DNA of 64,000 bases from Ruminococcus flavefaciens (GCF_900119075.1 NZ_FPIP01000010.1:111335-175334), one strand, 5' to 3'. Counted from the stretch's first letter, positions 9,318 to 18,757 are shown. Program-made: numbers and translations. Notes: generated by a model not told the origin, from the sequence alone.

Positions 9318-9899
9318 CTCCCCGAAAACGGAAAGCATTGACCGTTATATTTTTATACAGGTCTGTGTTTTTATCGGGAAAAACCTTTCTGAAGAAAGGT
9401 TCTCCTCTGACGGAGGCGTGCCCCTCTGTCCTTCGGACATCTCCCCGCACTGCGGGGAGTCACTCTCAAACTCTCTCCCTAAAACTTTCGTTTTGTTTTT
9501 TCTCAGATAGGGCGCACCTGCATTTTGCAGGCTTTTTTTATTTTACAGAGCGCCCTATCTGTGAAAAAACCAGATAAAAGTCTTTGGAAAGGGGGTATGG
9601 GGGAAGAACCTTTCCTCAGAAAGGTTTGCCCCCATAATAACCACAAGCCTTTATGTACAGTATTACGTTAATTGCTTCCCGTTTTCGGGGTTTTTTATTC
9701 AACAAAAACTATAATCCCATGCAAAAATGAACTGATATTTGAATTTGGAAAGATATATAACTGTTTTGCACTCCGTTTTGAATGATTCTTCTTACAAATT
9801 CAACTATTGGTTGTTATTTGTCTATTTTTATTCGCTTGCACTCAACCGCAAGTGGTGATACAATAGATTGTAGAAAGCACAGAGAGTGGGAGGTGTGCC
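9318..9899. other. Intergenic region with a composite repeat
   Basis: Bases 9377-9635 are filled by copy 3 of the dispersed palindromic repeat. The remainder (9640-9890) is AT-rich upstream sequence of the XRE regulator gene, which has a GGGAGGTGTGCC ribosome site. An ORF of about 90 codons across the repeat is not convincing. Confidence 0.7.
9377..9635. repeat. Dispersed palindromic repeat, copy 3
   Basis: The element is bounded by hairpins AACCTTTCTGAAGAAAGGTT (9382-9401) and AACCTTTCCTCAGAAAGGTT (9607-9626). Its core arms (9496-9515 and 9550-9569, TCTCAGATAGGGCGC and complement) pair with one mismatch. It shares the flank CAGATAAAAGTCTTTGGAAA with copy 4. The left side carries the reverse complement of the GC-rich flank of copy 1. 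Confidence 0.85.
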
Positions 9900-10796
9900 A
9901 TGGACAAGAAAAGCATTTTCAGGATAAATCTCGTAAAACGCCGCAAAGAACTGGGACTTACTCAGGAGCAGCTTGCTTCACGTATGAATGTTTCCCCTCA
10001 AGCTGTCTCAAAATGGGAAAATTCCAGCTACCCTGACGGCGAGCTCCTTCCACAGCTTGCCAAGGAGCTCAATACCTCTCTTGATTCAATGTTCGGCGTA
10101 AAGATAACAGACAGCCAGCGGGACATCGAACAGCTCGTTGACGACGAGCTTCGAGCAACTCCACCTGATAAGCGCTCCGAGAAGTTCATGCGCATCATGT
10201 ACTCTGCCCTTTGTGCCTGCAACCCCAACACCGATACAGTAGGACGGCTTCGGGAAAGCTACGAGCATGAGACCTACGCAGGTCTCAAAACCGATCGCGA
10301 GTTAGCACTGTCGCGCATCAGCGAGGACCTGCGTTACTTCTGCTTCTTGGAGATACCCGAAAATGGCGTTAATTCCTACTTCGGCGATACTACCAACATG
10401 ATACGGCTTTTCAATACCCTTGCCGACGATGACGCTATCAGCATTATCAGCTACTTAGGCGCAAGCGTCAGGAACAAGATGTTCTCGGTGGCTATGATAT
10501 CGGAAAAGCTCGGTATCCCCACCGAAAAGGTACAGCACATCATAGACAGGCTCGACCGCTTCGGACTTGTATGGCGAGTGTCCGCCGATATCAATGACCT
10601 GCCCGTAATACTCTATGGTTATACCCACCAGATACCCCTTACGCTGATACTGGTGCTCGCAAAGACCATTACCAACTACCTGAAATACATGGATCCCAAT
10701 GTGGAGGAATGGTCACAGGGAGCTTTCAGACGCGAGAACGGCGAACAGGACGAGGTAGTCCCTCAGGTGCCGTGGTGGGGTGAGGGCGAACTTTAA
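9900..10796 (+). CDS. XRE-family transcriptional regulator
   Basis: The 298-residue regulator begins with an XRE helix-turn-helix (about 8-62: RRKELGLTQEQLASRMNVSPQAVSKWENSSYPD). A long C-terminal part contains what looks like a second winged helix (about 190-225: AMISEKLGIPTEKVQHIIDRLDRFGLVWRV). It starts at an ATG behind GGGAGGTG. It stands 61 bases upstream of the GH44 gene on the same strand, so it may control or be co-transcribed with it, but that is inference. The C-terminal domain is not a family I recognise. Confidence 0.88.
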   Translation: MDKKSIFRINLVKRRKELGLTQEQLASRMNVSPQAVSKWENSSYPDGELLPQLAKELNTSLDSMFGVKITDSQRDIEQLVDDELRATPPDKRSEKFMRIMYSALCACNPNTDTVGRLRESYEHETYAGLKTDRELALSRISEDLRYFCFLEIPENGVNSYFGDTTNMIRLFNTLADDDAISIISYLGASVRNKMFSVAMISEKLGIPTEKVQHIIDRLDRFGLVWRVSADINDLPVILYGYTHQIPLTLILVLAKTITNYLKYMDPNVEEWSQGAFRRENGEQDEVVPQVPWWGEGEL

Positions 10797-10857
10797 CAGG
10801 CTAATTATCCGCTGTCCTGCACTGCGGCGGAGATTATAAAAAAACGGAGGAAAACAT

Positions 10858-13314
10858 ATGAAAAAAACAGCAGCGTTTCTTGCAGCCTGCGTTGTAACAG
10901 GCTGCGCACTCACAGCGCCCATGAACGGTATCCCTCAGGCAGCCGTTAATGCGGCTGACGGCTATGACATGAAGATAACCGTTGACCTCAAGGGCGAAAA
11001 AAAGGAAATATCCCCTCTCATCTATGGCGTGAACCAGTATACAACTCCTCTCAAGGACGTCAAGACTAATTCCGTTCGTCAGGGCGGTAACCGTATGACA
11101 GCCTACAACTGGGAGACAAACGCTTCCAACGCAGGTTCGGACTGGAAGCACAGCTCGGATACCAACCTCTCGGAATCCGACGATCCCGCAGACTGCGTTC
11201 AGCAGCTCTCAAAGGACGCAGCCAAGAACAATGTTGGCTACAAGCTTACCACTCTCCAGCTTGCAGGCTATGTTTCAGCCGATAAGAAGGGTACTGTAAC
11301 AGAAGAAGAAAAAGCTCCCTCAGACCGCTGGAACAAGGTAGTTCTTACAAAGGGCTCCGATTTCGCAGAGACTCCCGACCTGACAGACGGCGTAGTTTAC
11401 ATGGACGAGTACGTAAACTACATCATCAAGAAGCTGGGCGACTCAAAGTCAAAGACAGGTATACAGGGCTACAGCCTCGATAACGAGCCTGTTCTCTGGA
11501 ACGACACACACAGCAGAATGCACCCCGAGCCTGTTACTATCGAGGAGCTCAAGACAAAGTCCATTGAAATGGCAAAGAATGTCAAGAAGCTCGATCCAAA
11601 CGCTGAAGTATTCGGTCCTGCACTGTACGGATACACAGCTTTCGATCACCTCGATGACGACGATCAGCATGACGAATGGGAAAAGGTTAAGGCTGAAAAC
11701 AACTACCACTGGTATCTTGACAGCTACCTTGACGATATGCACAAGGCTTCGGAGGAGTGCGGCACAAGACTCCTCGATGTTCTCGATATCCACTACTACT
11801 CAGAGTCCGCAAGAAAGGGCGCTGAGGACAGAGTTCAGTCAGTTCGTACCCTTTACGAAAAGGGCTTCGTTGAAAACAGCTGGATAGGTCAGTGGTGTAT
11901 GGAAAACGTTCCGATACTTCCTACGATCCAGGCGTCTATCGACAAGTACTACCCCGGCACAAAGCTGGGTATCTCCGAGTATAACTTCGGCGGCGGCGAC
12001 GATACATCAGGTACTATCGCACAGGTAGAAGCTCTCGGCTGCTATGCTGACCAAGGCGTTTACTTCGCTACTCTCTGGGGCGGCGAGCCGTTCATCGTTT
12101 CGGGTATCAACCTCTACACAAACTACGACGGAAAGGGCGGCTGCTTCGGCGATACCCTTATCCCTGCAAAGTCCGAGGACGTTTCCAAGTCCAGCACTTA
12201 TGCTGCTGTAAACGCTAAGGACGACTCTACAGTAACTGTTATGGTCACAAACAAGAACATGACAGAAAAGGAAAACGCAACTATCGACCTCAAGAACGCT
12301 GAAAAGGACTACAAGTCCGCAGCTGTTTACGCTATCTACGGCGATGACGAGAAGATAAAGCTCATCGACGTTATCAAGGACGTCAAGGACAACAGCGTAA
12401 GCGTTGACCTCCCTGCTTTCTCAGCAGCTATGGTAGTCGTTTCCGACAAGGCTGACGCTTTCAGCGACCTCAAGACCTATGAGGAAACAAAGACCGACCT
12501 CGTTACAAAGGAATACACAGATATCGAGAAGCTGACCAACGACAAGGGCTTCGTAGTAGTTCCTGTCGAGGACGCTAAGCACCTCTCAAAGATAGTCATC
12601 AACGGCGCTGTTACTTCAAGCGCTGGTTCAAGCTGGGCTACAGCAGGCTGTGCTGTATGCATGAACGCTGTTTCCAAGGACGGCGAGAACTTCTGGACAT
12701 ACAAGGATTACTCAATGCCTCTGGGCAACAAGGTATCCGCTACAGTCAAGTTCGACGGTATGCTCACAAAGACCACAGGCGAGGGCGCTGACAAGGTATC
12801 GGAAGACCTTGAAGCTACTATCGCAGACGGCAAGTTCGAGCTCCAGAAATGGTGGGACGCTTCCGAAAAGAGCGAGGCTTCCGCAGAGGACAAGATAGAA
12901 GTCAAGTATTCAAGCATTCAGGTAGTTTATGAGTACGCACAGGGCGAAACTCCCACTGTAAAGCCTGATACTTCAACTACAACAACTACATCTGAAACAA
13001 CTACAGCCAGTAGCAGCACGACCACAACTACTTCTGCGACAACTACTACAGTCGGCAGCGGAGACGTTTTATACGGCGACGCAAACGCTGACGGTGCAGT
13101 AGACCTTTCGGACGCAGTAATGATAATGCAGGAGCTGGCCAATCCCAATAAATTCGGTCTGAACGGTACGGACGAGCACCATATCACCGAAAAGGGACTC
13201 AAAAACGCAGACTGCTGCAACGTTGGCGACGGCGTTACAAACAACGACGCACTGGCAATACAGAAGTATCTGCTGAAGCTTATAGACAAGCTTCCTGCCG
13301 AGATAAAGGAATAA
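10858..13314 (+). CDS. Secreted GH44 endo-beta-glucanase/xyloglucanase with CBM and dockerin
   Basis: The 818-residue enzyme has a signal peptide (1-33) and a GH44 catalytic domain (about 35-530). The acid/base is E210 in YSLDNEPVLW and the nucleophile E374 in GISEYNFGGG; GH44 enzymes cleave internal beta-1,4-glucan bonds in cellulose derivatives and xyloglucan. A beta-sandwich module follows (about 545-695), in the position and size of CBM76 known from Ruminococcus flavefaciens GH44 proteins. A Thr-rich linker (704-732) and a type I dockerin (737-812; GDANADGAVDLSD, then CCNVGDGVTNND) complete it. The dockerin means attachment to a scaffoldin. CBM76 identity is by position and analogy; GH44 is secure. 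Confidence 0.93.
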   Translation: MKKTAAFLAACVVTGCALTAPMNGIPQAAVNAADGYDMKITVDLKGEKKEISPLIYGVNQYTTPLKDVKTNSVRQGGNRMTAYNWETNASNAGSDWKHSSDTNLSESDDPADCVQQLSKDAAKNNVGYKLTTLQLAGYVSADKKGTVTEEEKAPSDRWNKVVLTKGSDFAETPDLTDGVVYMDEYVNYIIKKLGDSKSKTGIQGYSLDNEPVLWNDTHSRMHPEPVTIEELKTKSIEMAKNVKKLDPNAEVFGPALYGYTAFDHLDDDDQHDEWEKVKAENNYHWYLDSYLDDMHKASEECGTRLLDVLDIHYYSESARKGAEDRVQSVRTLYEKGFVENSWIGQWCMENVPILPTIQASIDKYYPGTKLGISEYNFGGGDDTSGTIAQVEALGCYADQGVYFATLWGGEPFIVSGINLYTNYDGKGGCFGDTLIPAKSEDVSKSSTYAAVNAKDDSTVTVMVTNKNMTEKENATIDLKNAEKDYKSAAVYAIYGDDEKIKLIDVIKDVKDNSVSVDLPAFSAAMVVVSDKADAFSDLKTYEETKTDLVTKEYTDIEKLTNDKGFVVVPVEDAKHLSKIVINGAVTSSAGSSWATAGCAVCMNAVSKDGENFWTYKDYSMPLGNKVSATVKFDGMLTKTTGEGADKVSEDLEATIADGKFELQKWWDASEKSEASAEDKIEVKYSSIQVVYEYAQGETPTVKPDTSTTTTTSETTTASSSTTTTTSATTTTVGSGDVLYGDANADGAVDLSDAVMIMQELANPNKFGLNGTDEHHITEKGLKNADCCNVGDGVTNNDALAIQKYLLKLIDKLPAEIKE

Positions 13315-13368
13315 GCTCCCATTTGCTCCTTTATCATAAAACATGAAATCCTCTCTTTCTAAAGTTTT

Positions 13369-13394
13369 AAGGGCTTCCCTCAGTGGAAGCCCTT
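13369..13394 (+). terminator. Terminator after the GH44 gene
   Basis: AAGGGCTTCC, a 6-nt loop and GGAAGCCCTT form a perfect 10-bp stem. It lies 54 bases past the GH44 stop. Confidence 0.85.
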
Positions 13395-13462
13395 TCGCCT
13401 GCGCAGTGATATATCTTAAATACGTCCGTTAAAAGCGGACGCGACAATTCTTTATTAATAAA

Positions 13463-13487
13463 AAGGGCGTGATAGATTCACGCCCTT
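13463..13487 (-). terminator. Terminator overlapping the end of the GGDEF gene
   Basis: AAGGGCGTGA, 5-nt loop, TCACGCCCTT; on the minus strand it is followed by TTTATTAATAAA. The stem overlaps the stop codon of the diguanylate cyclase gene by two bases. Confidence 0.85.
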
Positions 13488-14592
13488 AATCTGTATATTC
13501 TGTGTGGTTCTTGCCGTTGTTCTTGCCCTTGTAAAGACGTTTGTCGGCTGTTGTGATTACGTTGTCTATCTTGTCCACAGGTATTCCCTTGCTTACTCCG
13601 AATGTCATAGTAACTCCGAATTCAACGTCGTCTATCTCAAAAACATGACTGCGGAGCATCTTATGTATCTGGTCGGTAAATGCAACGCCCTTTTCTATGC
13701 TTGCATTTGGTATTACAAAGAGGAACTCCTCTCCGCCCCATCTTGCAGCATATCCGCCGTCGGGAATAAAGTTTATGAACTGGTTCGATACGTAAACAAG
13801 CACCTTATCACCTACGTCATGTCCGTAGGTATCGTTTATCCTCTTGAAGTTGTCGATATCTCCGATACCGATAACATACTGGCTCCTCGGAGGACAGTCT
13901 CTTCGGATAGCACGGATATTCTCATTCATTGCACGTCGGTTGAACAGATGAGTAAGCGGATCCTTTGAAGCCTGCTCCTTGAATTCCTCACGCTGATCCA
14001 CCAGCTGGAACTCCTTATACTCACGGATAAAGATATTTGATACGCCTGCTACCATCATCACGAAAACTCCGATGACTGCGTTTGTTATCTGTATCGCCTT
14101 TATTACGTCATTATCCTCGAATACATATTTTACATCGGCATTGTAATCCATTGTGATCTTGTAATACAGGAACAGTCCCATAGATACCGCCGAGATAATG
14201 AACGGGATATATATCTTCTGCGTATACGTCAGGAACGTTGCGGGGATTATCAGTATAAAGAACATCGCAAAGTCGGGCTGCCACCCAAGAAAATGCGTGG
14301 CAAATGCGGCATGGGCGATAACTTCGATATCCGCAAGATACAGCAGTGCTGCACCGCCCTTTCCTAAACGTATGACAACAAAGAGCGTAAAATAAAAAAG
14401 AACACTGAATATATTGAATATAACAAGTTCTTTGACCTGAAGTATATAGAACATTATCAGGTACGCAATATGTGCACATAAACAGGCTATATTACTGAAT
14501 GAATATATAAACTTTTCATTTGATTTGTCAAATATCTGCTTGTGGCTGGCAACGAATTCTCTGAGAAAATACGTGTCATTTTGGGAATTCAT
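13486..14592 (-). CDS. Membrane diguanylate cyclase (GGDEF)
   Basis: The 368-residue protein has about six membrane helices in its first 200 residues (such as HIAYLIMFYILQ, FAMFFILIIPATFL, AIQITNAVIGVFVMMVAGV). A GGDEF domain follows (about 210-365) with DPLTHLFNRRAMNE, the metal Asp in GIGDIDNFKRINDTYGH and the signature ARWGGEEFLFV. It should make cyclic di-GMP at the membrane. No RxxD inhibitory site is visible five residues before GGEEF, so product inhibition may be absent. The ATG at 14592 is preferred over a GTG four codons earlier because of the spacing from TTGAGGGGGAG. It stands alone with its own terminator. Confidence 0.92.
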   Translation of the reverse strand: MNSQNDTYFLREFVASHKQIFDKSNEKFIYSFSNIACLCAHIAYLIMFYILQVKELVIFNIFSVLFYFTLFVVIRLGKGGAALLYLADIEVIAHAAFATHFLGWQPDFAMFFILIIPATFLTYTQKIYIPFIISAVSMGLFLYYKITMDYNADVKYVFEDNDVIKAIQITNAVIGVFVMMVAGVSNIFIREYKEFQLVDQREEFKEQASKDPLTHLFNRRAMNENIRAIRRDCPPRSQYVIGIGDIDNFKRINDTYGHDVGDKVLVYVSNQFINFIPDGGYAARWGGEEFLFVIPNASIEKGVAFTDQIHKMLRSHVFEIDDVEFGVTMTFGVSKGIPVDKIDNVITTADKRLYKGKNNGKNHTEYTD

Positions 14593-14711
14593 ATCGATTG
14601 TCACTCCCCCTCAAGTTGTTATACAAATTATTATACACCAAATACGGCATTATTTCAATATATAAATTGTGAACAACATATACAAATATCCTCGAAAAAA
14701 TCTTCATGAAT

Positions 14712-15179
14712 TTACTTATTTAAACATTCAGGCGTTTTTTCCGCGATATAGCTGTCAAGTATCTCTGCTGCCGTGCGGACGAATCTCACACAGGGACGAA
14801 CCTTATAGTACTGCTCGGTGCGCTTTTCAGGCTCGGGAGTGCTTGTAACAGAGAGCCCCTTCAGCAGTTCTCCGCAGATTATAGTGCTGTGCTTTTCCTT
14901 GAAACGGGCAGCAAGCTCCTGTATGCGCTTGTAGTGTTCGGTCTTTTCCTCATGGGAGTAGCTCTCACCGAGTCCGTAGAGTATGCCTGCCACCATGAAC
15001 ATAGCCGAGCAGGTGCCGCAGACCTCTCGCATTCTGCCCATTCCGCCGCCGAATGAGGAGGAAAGCCGCAGAGCGAGGTCATAGTCCATGCCTGTTACGT
15101 CTGAAAAAGCGCCAAAAACAGCCTGAGCGCAGTTTAATCCGCCTGCAAACAGCTCGCAGGCTTTGTCAGCGTGGTCCAT
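14712..15179 (-). CDS. C_GCAxxG_C_C-family protein
   Basis: The 155-residue protein shows the full family pattern: GGLNCAQAV near the N-terminus, SSFGGGMGRMREVCGTCSAM, STIICGELL and a late KVRPCVRFVRTAAEIL. The conserved Cys suggest a metal or redox role; the biochemical function is not established for the family. It starts at an ATG behind ATAGGAGATAATAA. It is a single-gene unit upstream of the GGDEF gene on the same strand, separated by about 120 AT-rich bases. It is a distant relative of the protein at 8946-9317. Confidence 0.88.
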   Translation of the reverse strand: MDHADKACELFAGGLNCAQAVFGAFSDVTGMDYDLALRLSSSFGGGMGRMREVCGTCSAMFMVAGILYGLGESYSHEEKTEHYKRIQELAARFKEKHSTIICGELLKGLSVTSTPEPEKRTEQYYKVRPCVRFVRTAAEILDSYIAEKTPECLNK

Positions 15180-15369
15180 ATTTATTATCTCCTATATAAA
15201 AATATAATTTATGTTTGTAGGAGTCGGATATTATCCGCCCGTTGAAAAATGTAGGGGACGGCGTCCTCGACGTCCCATTTAGGGACGCCCTCTCTTGCAG
15301 GTCCCCCTAATCGGGTCCGTCCCCTCTGTCGCGTTGCGACATCTCCCCACACTGTGGGGAGTCACCCCA

Positions 15370-15478
15370 CCAGAGGCGCTGCCTCTGACCTTACCGGTAC
15401 GTCCCCTCTGTCCTACGGACATCTCCCCATTTTATGGGGAGTCACTCCGCCAAAGGAACACAGTCCCTTTGGAATCCC
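15370..15478 (-). repeat. 109-bp inverted repeat, left copy
   Basis: The reverse complement of this segment matches 22855-22963 at 108 of 109 positions. It contains the modules CTCCCCATAAAATGGGG, GTCCGTAGGACAGAGG and AGAGGCAGCGCCTCTGG, each a small palindrome. Similar modules with more changes continue to 15222. Confidence 0.9.
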
Positions 15479-15717
15479 ATTCAAAAAGCGCTTTGAGCGA
15501 TGTACGATTATCGTTGCCATGAATAGTGAGCGAGTTTACGAGCGGCAACGTGGCAAGGGTGCAGCGTCACGCTGCAAATTATGATTTATATTATAACGTA
15601 AATCAGTTCAAAAATCAAGTGTAAACGGAATGTTATTTTTTTAACACGAAAAGCCGAGGAAATTAGTGTATTTTGCATTAAAAGCTCCAACAGGACAAAG
15701 TTTTTTATAAAAAAGAC

Positions 15718-15746
15718 TTGATTTTATACCGAAAAAGTCGTATTAT
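15718..15746 (+). promoter_or_regulatory. Sigma-A promoter of the NifU-like/GGGtGRT operon
   Basis: TTGATT, a 17-base spacer and TATTAT. Transcription would start near 15753 and give a leader of about 120 bases. Confidence 0.7.
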
Positions 15747-15786
15747 ATATACAGGTATGTTCTGCACTCACTATGATATTTTCGCA

Positions 15787-15823
15787 CAATATCTGTGCAG
15801 AGCGCCCGTAAGGACAGATATTG
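15787..15823 (+). promoter_or_regulatory. Hairpin in the 5' leader of the NifU-like/GGGtGRT operon
   Basis: CAATATCTGT and ACAGATATTG form a perfect 10-bp stem around a 17-base GC-rich loop, ending about 50 bases before the start codon. It is not followed by a T-run, so it is not a terminator. It does not match a riboswitch class I know. Confidence 0.5.
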
Positions 15824-15875
15824 CTGCGTTTTCGCGCAATAATGGGCTTCCTAAAAACCGAAAGGAGTATTTATA

Positions 15876-16568
15876 ATGATTTATTCGCACGAAGTTGAAA
15901 CAATGTGCCCAATCGCACAGGGCGTTGCTCACGGCGCTGCTCCCATTCCTGAGGAGGCAAAGTGGGTAAAGGCTAAGGAGATCAAGGATATTTCCGGATT
16001 TACACACGGTATCGGTTGGTGTGCTCCTCAGCAGGGTACCTGCAAGCTCACACTCAACGTTAAGGAAGGAGTTATCCAGGAGGCTCTCGTTGAGACTATC
16101 GGCTGCTCGGGTATGACTCATTCTGCTGCTATGGCTGCTGAAATTCTCCCTGGCAGAACAATTCTTGAAGCTCTTAATACAGACCTCGTTTGTGACGCTA
16201 TAAACACAGCTATGAGAGAGCTCTTCCTCCAGATCGTTTACGGTCGTTCACAGTCTGCTTTCTCTGAGGGCGGTCTCGTAGTAGGCGCTGGTCTTGAGGA
16301 CCTCGGTAAGGGCCTCCGTTCACAGATCGGTACTACATACGGTACTCTCAAGAAGGGACCACGTTACCTCGAACTCACAGACGGCTATATCACAGGTCTC
16401 GCTCTTAACGAGGACGACGAGATCATCGGCTATAAGTTTATCAACTTTGGTAAGATGATGGACTTCATCAAGGCAGGCGACGACGCAAATACTGCTTTTG
16501 AGAAGGCTCAGGGACAGTACGGCAGAGTTGCTGACGCTGTTAAGATCGTTGATCCGAGAAAAGACTAA
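15876..16568 (+). CDS. NifU-like iron-sulfur scaffold protein (partner of GGGtGRT)
   Basis: The 230-residue cytoplasmic protein resembles the NifU N-terminal scaffold fold: a conserved Cys in LVETIGCSGMTHSAAMAAEIL followed by GRTILEAL, as in IscU's GC.A..AS.M..E. Two more Cys occur in GWCAPQQGTC. The family is annotated as an iron-sulfur assembly scaffold that travels with the GGGtGRT protein; its function is not proven. Codon use is extremely biased (CTC, GCT, GTT), far more than in most neighbours, which points to high expression. The start has an AAAGGAG ribosome site. It is co-transcribed with the next gene after a 14-base gap. Confidence 0.8.
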   Translation: MIYSHEVETMCPIAQGVAHGAAPIPEEAKWVKAKEIKDISGFTHGIGWCAPQQGTCKLTLNVKEGVIQEALVETIGCSGMTHSAAMAAEILPGRTILEALNTDLVCDAINTAMRELFLQIVYGRSQSAFSEGGLVVGAGLEDLGKGLRSQIGTTYGTLKKGPRYLELTDGYITGLALNEDDEIIGYKFINFGKMMDFIKAGDDANTAFEKAQGQYGRVADAVKIVDPRKD

Positions 16569-16582
16569 GGAGGACTTGTAAA

Positions 16583-17581
16583 ATGGCTTTATTTGAATCA
16601 TATGAGAGACGCGAGAAGCAGATCCTCGCTGTTCTTAAAGAATACGGCATCAGCTCTATCGAGGAGTGTGCTGAGGTTTGCAAGGCAAAGGGACTTGACA
16701 TCTACAAAATGGTAGAGGGTATCCAGCCTATCTGTTTTGAAAACGCTAAGTGGGCTTACACTGTAGGCTGCGCTATCGCTATAAAGAAGGGCTGCAAGAG
16801 AGCTGCTGACGCTGCTGCAGCTATCGGTGAAGGTCTCCAGGCTTTCTGTATCCCGGGTTCAGTTGCTGACCAGCGTAAGGTTGGTCTCGGTCACGGTAAC
16901 CTCGGCAAGATGCTCCTTGAAGAGGATACAGAGTGCTTCGCATTCCTCGCAGGCCACGAGTCATTCGCTGCTGCTGAGGGTGCTATCGGTATTGCTGAGA
17001 AGGCTAACAAGGTTCGTCAGAAGCCCCTCCGCGTTATCCTCAACGGTCTCGGCAAGGACGCTGCTCAGATCATTGCTCGTATCAACGGATTCACATATGT
17101 TGAGACAGAGATGGACTACGCTACAGGCGAAGTAAAGGAAGTATTCCGCAAGGCTTACTCAGACGGTCTCCGCGCTAAGGTTAACTGCTACGGCGCTAAC
17201 GACGTAAGAGAAGGCGTTGCTATCATGTGGAAGGAGAACGTTGACGTTTCTATCACAGGTAACTCAACTAACCCAACACGTTTCCAGCACCCTGTTGCAG
17301 GTACATACAAGAAGGAGCGCGTTGACGCCGGCAAGAAGTACTTCTCAGTTGCTTCAGGCGGCGGTACAGGACGTACTCTCCACCCAGACAACATGGCAGC
17401 AGGTCCTGCTTCATACGGTATGACAGATACTCTCGGCCGTATGCACTCTGACGCTCAGTTCGCAGGTTCATCTTCTGTTCCTGCTCACGTTGAGATGATG
17501 GGACTCATCGGCATGGGCAACAACCCGATGGTTGGTGCAACAGTTGCTTGTGCAGTTGCTGTTGAAGAGGCTATGAAGTAA
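16583..17581 (+). CDS. GGGtGRT protein
   Basis: This 332-residue protein contains the name-giving motif in FSVASGGGTGRTLHPDN, with several Gly-rich stretches (GNLGKMLLEEDTEC, NGLGKDAAQIIARING). The family is widespread in anaerobic Firmicutes and archaea, always beside the NifU-like protein; I know of no demonstrated activity. No membrane segment or signal peptide. Codon bias is as strong as in its partner, so both are likely abundant proteins. Ribosome site AAGGAGG. The operon ends at the hairpin 17717-17745. A metal or nucleotide role is guesswork. Confidence 0.85.
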   Translation: MALFESYERREKQILAVLKEYGISSIEECAEVCKAKGLDIYKMVEGIQPICFENAKWAYTVGCAIAIKKGCKRAADAAAAIGEGLQAFCIPGSVADQRKVGLGHGNLGKMLLEEDTECFAFLAGHESFAAAEGAIGIAEKANKVRQKPLRVILNGLGKDAAQIIARINGFTYVETEMDYATGEVKEVFRKAYSDGLRAKVNCYGANDVREGVAIMWKENVDVSITGNSTNPTRFQHPVAGTYKKERVDAGKKYFSVASGGGTGRTLHPDNMAAGPASYGMTDTLGRMHSDAQFAGSSSVPAHVEMMGLIGMGNNPMVGATVACAVAVEEAMK

Positions 17582-17716
17582 TTTATATAGCCAAATCTCA
17601 AATTTTCATTATTTGCTCATAGTAATTTAATGGCCAAAATTTTGTCACCTGTCACCCATTTGTCACCGCATTTCAAATGCAATCGGCAAATTATTCGGTT
17701 TAGGGTGACAAAAAGT

Positions 17717-17745
17717 AGGGTAGTAAGTTCAATGCTTACTACCCT
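17717..17745 (+). terminator. Terminator of the GGGtGRT operon
   Basis: AGGGTAGTAAG, 7-nt loop, CTTACTACCCT followed by TTTTT on the plus strand. It also lies just after the stop codon of the convergent zinc-ribbon gene. Confidence 0.9.
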
Positions 17746-17751
17746 TTTTTG

Positions 17752-18564
17752 TTAGCTTATTTCATTTTTAATCTTACTATAATACTTTGAAACTTCACTG
17801 TCGGCATTATTAAAGTTCTCTGAGAATGACTGCAAACTTCCTGTTGGATTAGTTGCCAATTCAGTTAATGTTAGATATGCGTCATAATATCCCTTTAATA
17901 CTTCATATGAATCTTTCCATTCATCTGGCGGATTCTTTAATTGTTTCATAATATCCGCAACTTCTTTTTGATTTTTTTCAATTCCTTCAATTTCCATTGA
18001 AAAATCTTCATCAGCAAACAAATTTCTCAATGATGTATTAAAGTCGTTATATGTTGAACCACTTTTGGTATATTTATTAGTTTCATAATCACTTTCTTCA
18101 TAAATACTGTTATACCAGACTTTTTTTATAAGATTTCCGCAGGATTCTGCATCGGCGGCACCAGAAAGCATTTTTCGTGATACTTCTTTATAATTAGTTT
18201 CATAATTATTAACTTGTTCAACGTGTAAATCTTCAGCTTTCTTATTATTATATTTTTTCACGCCAAATATTACACCAACAACTACGCCAATCAGTATCAA
18301 TACCGCTATGCATATTATAATTATTTTTTTAGTATCTACTCTTACCTTTATTACTTCAACTTTTTGAAGTTCCTTACTAGAGGTTTCCTTAGTTTCTTCA
18401 ATTGGGCAACCACATTTAGGACAAATCTTAGTATCTTCATTAATTATTTCTTGACATTCAGGACATCTTTTTTCCAGTTTAACAAGTTCATAATCGCAAT
18501 GAACACATTTTGTTGATTTATCCGATATTTGTTTTCCGCAATTTGGACAATTCATTAATGCCAT
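17752..18564 (-). CDS. Zinc-ribbon membrane protein
   Basis: The 270-residue protein has two N-terminal zinc ribbons (CPNCGKQISDKSTKCVHC and CPECQEIINEDTKICPKC), one membrane helix at about 92-114 (IIIICIAVLILIGVVVGVIFG) and a Lys/Glu/Asn-rich C-terminal region of about 150 residues outside or inside the membrane. The ATG at 18564 fits the AAAGGAG site; a TTG three codons earlier is too close to it. It is AT-rich compared with its neighbours, which may mean recent acquisition. Similar zinc-ribbon membrane proteins are common in gut Firmicutes and have no assigned role. Confidence 0.85.
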   Translation of the reverse strand: MALMNCPNCGKQISDKSTKCVHCDYELVKLEKRCPECQEIINEDTKICPKCGCPIEETKETSSKELQKVEVIKVRVDTKKIIIICIAVLILIGVVVGVIFGVKKYNNKKAEDLHVEQVNNYETNYKEVSRKMLSGAADAESCGNLIKKVWYNSIYEESDYETNKYTKSGSTYNDFNTSLRNLFADEDFSMEIEGIEKNQKEVADIMKQLKNPPDEWKDSYEVLKGYYDAYLTLTELATNPTGSLQSFSENFNNADSEVSKYYSKIKNEIS

Positions 18565-18730
18565 ATAATACAACTCCTTTCATAATCAAAGATGTTTTTA
18601 TATGTATTAATTATAAGTCATATAATAATATCTTTCAATAATGCCAAACTAAATGTTACAATCTCTTCACAATAAATGTCTGATAGCACAAAACGGTTAG
18701 ATATGATTTGTATATATTGCTAATTACAAC

Positions 18731-18757
18731 AACAAAAAAAACTCTCCTCGCGGAGAG
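18731..18757 (-). terminator. Terminator after the 18828-19163 gene
   Basis: On the minus strand CTCTCCGCGAGGAGAG is followed by TTTTTTTTGTTG. A second small hairpin (ACCGCT/AGCGGT, 18785-18802) lies just before it. Confidence 0.8.

Larger units (their letters stand above)
15180..15875. other. Intergenic region: GC-rich repeats, then promoter and leader
   Basis: Bases 15222-15478 are GC-rich dispersed repeats. From 15580 the sequence turns AT-rich and contains a good promoter (15718-15746) and a structured 5' leader for the NifU-like/GGGtGRT operon. Frames of about 75 codons in the repeats are not genes. Confidence 0.75.

Noticed and set aside
15222..15369. GC-rich palindromic stretch as a CRISPR-like array or RNA gene
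   Set aside because: The units are unequal, not evenly spaced, and occur scattered elsewhere in the window as dispersed repeats.
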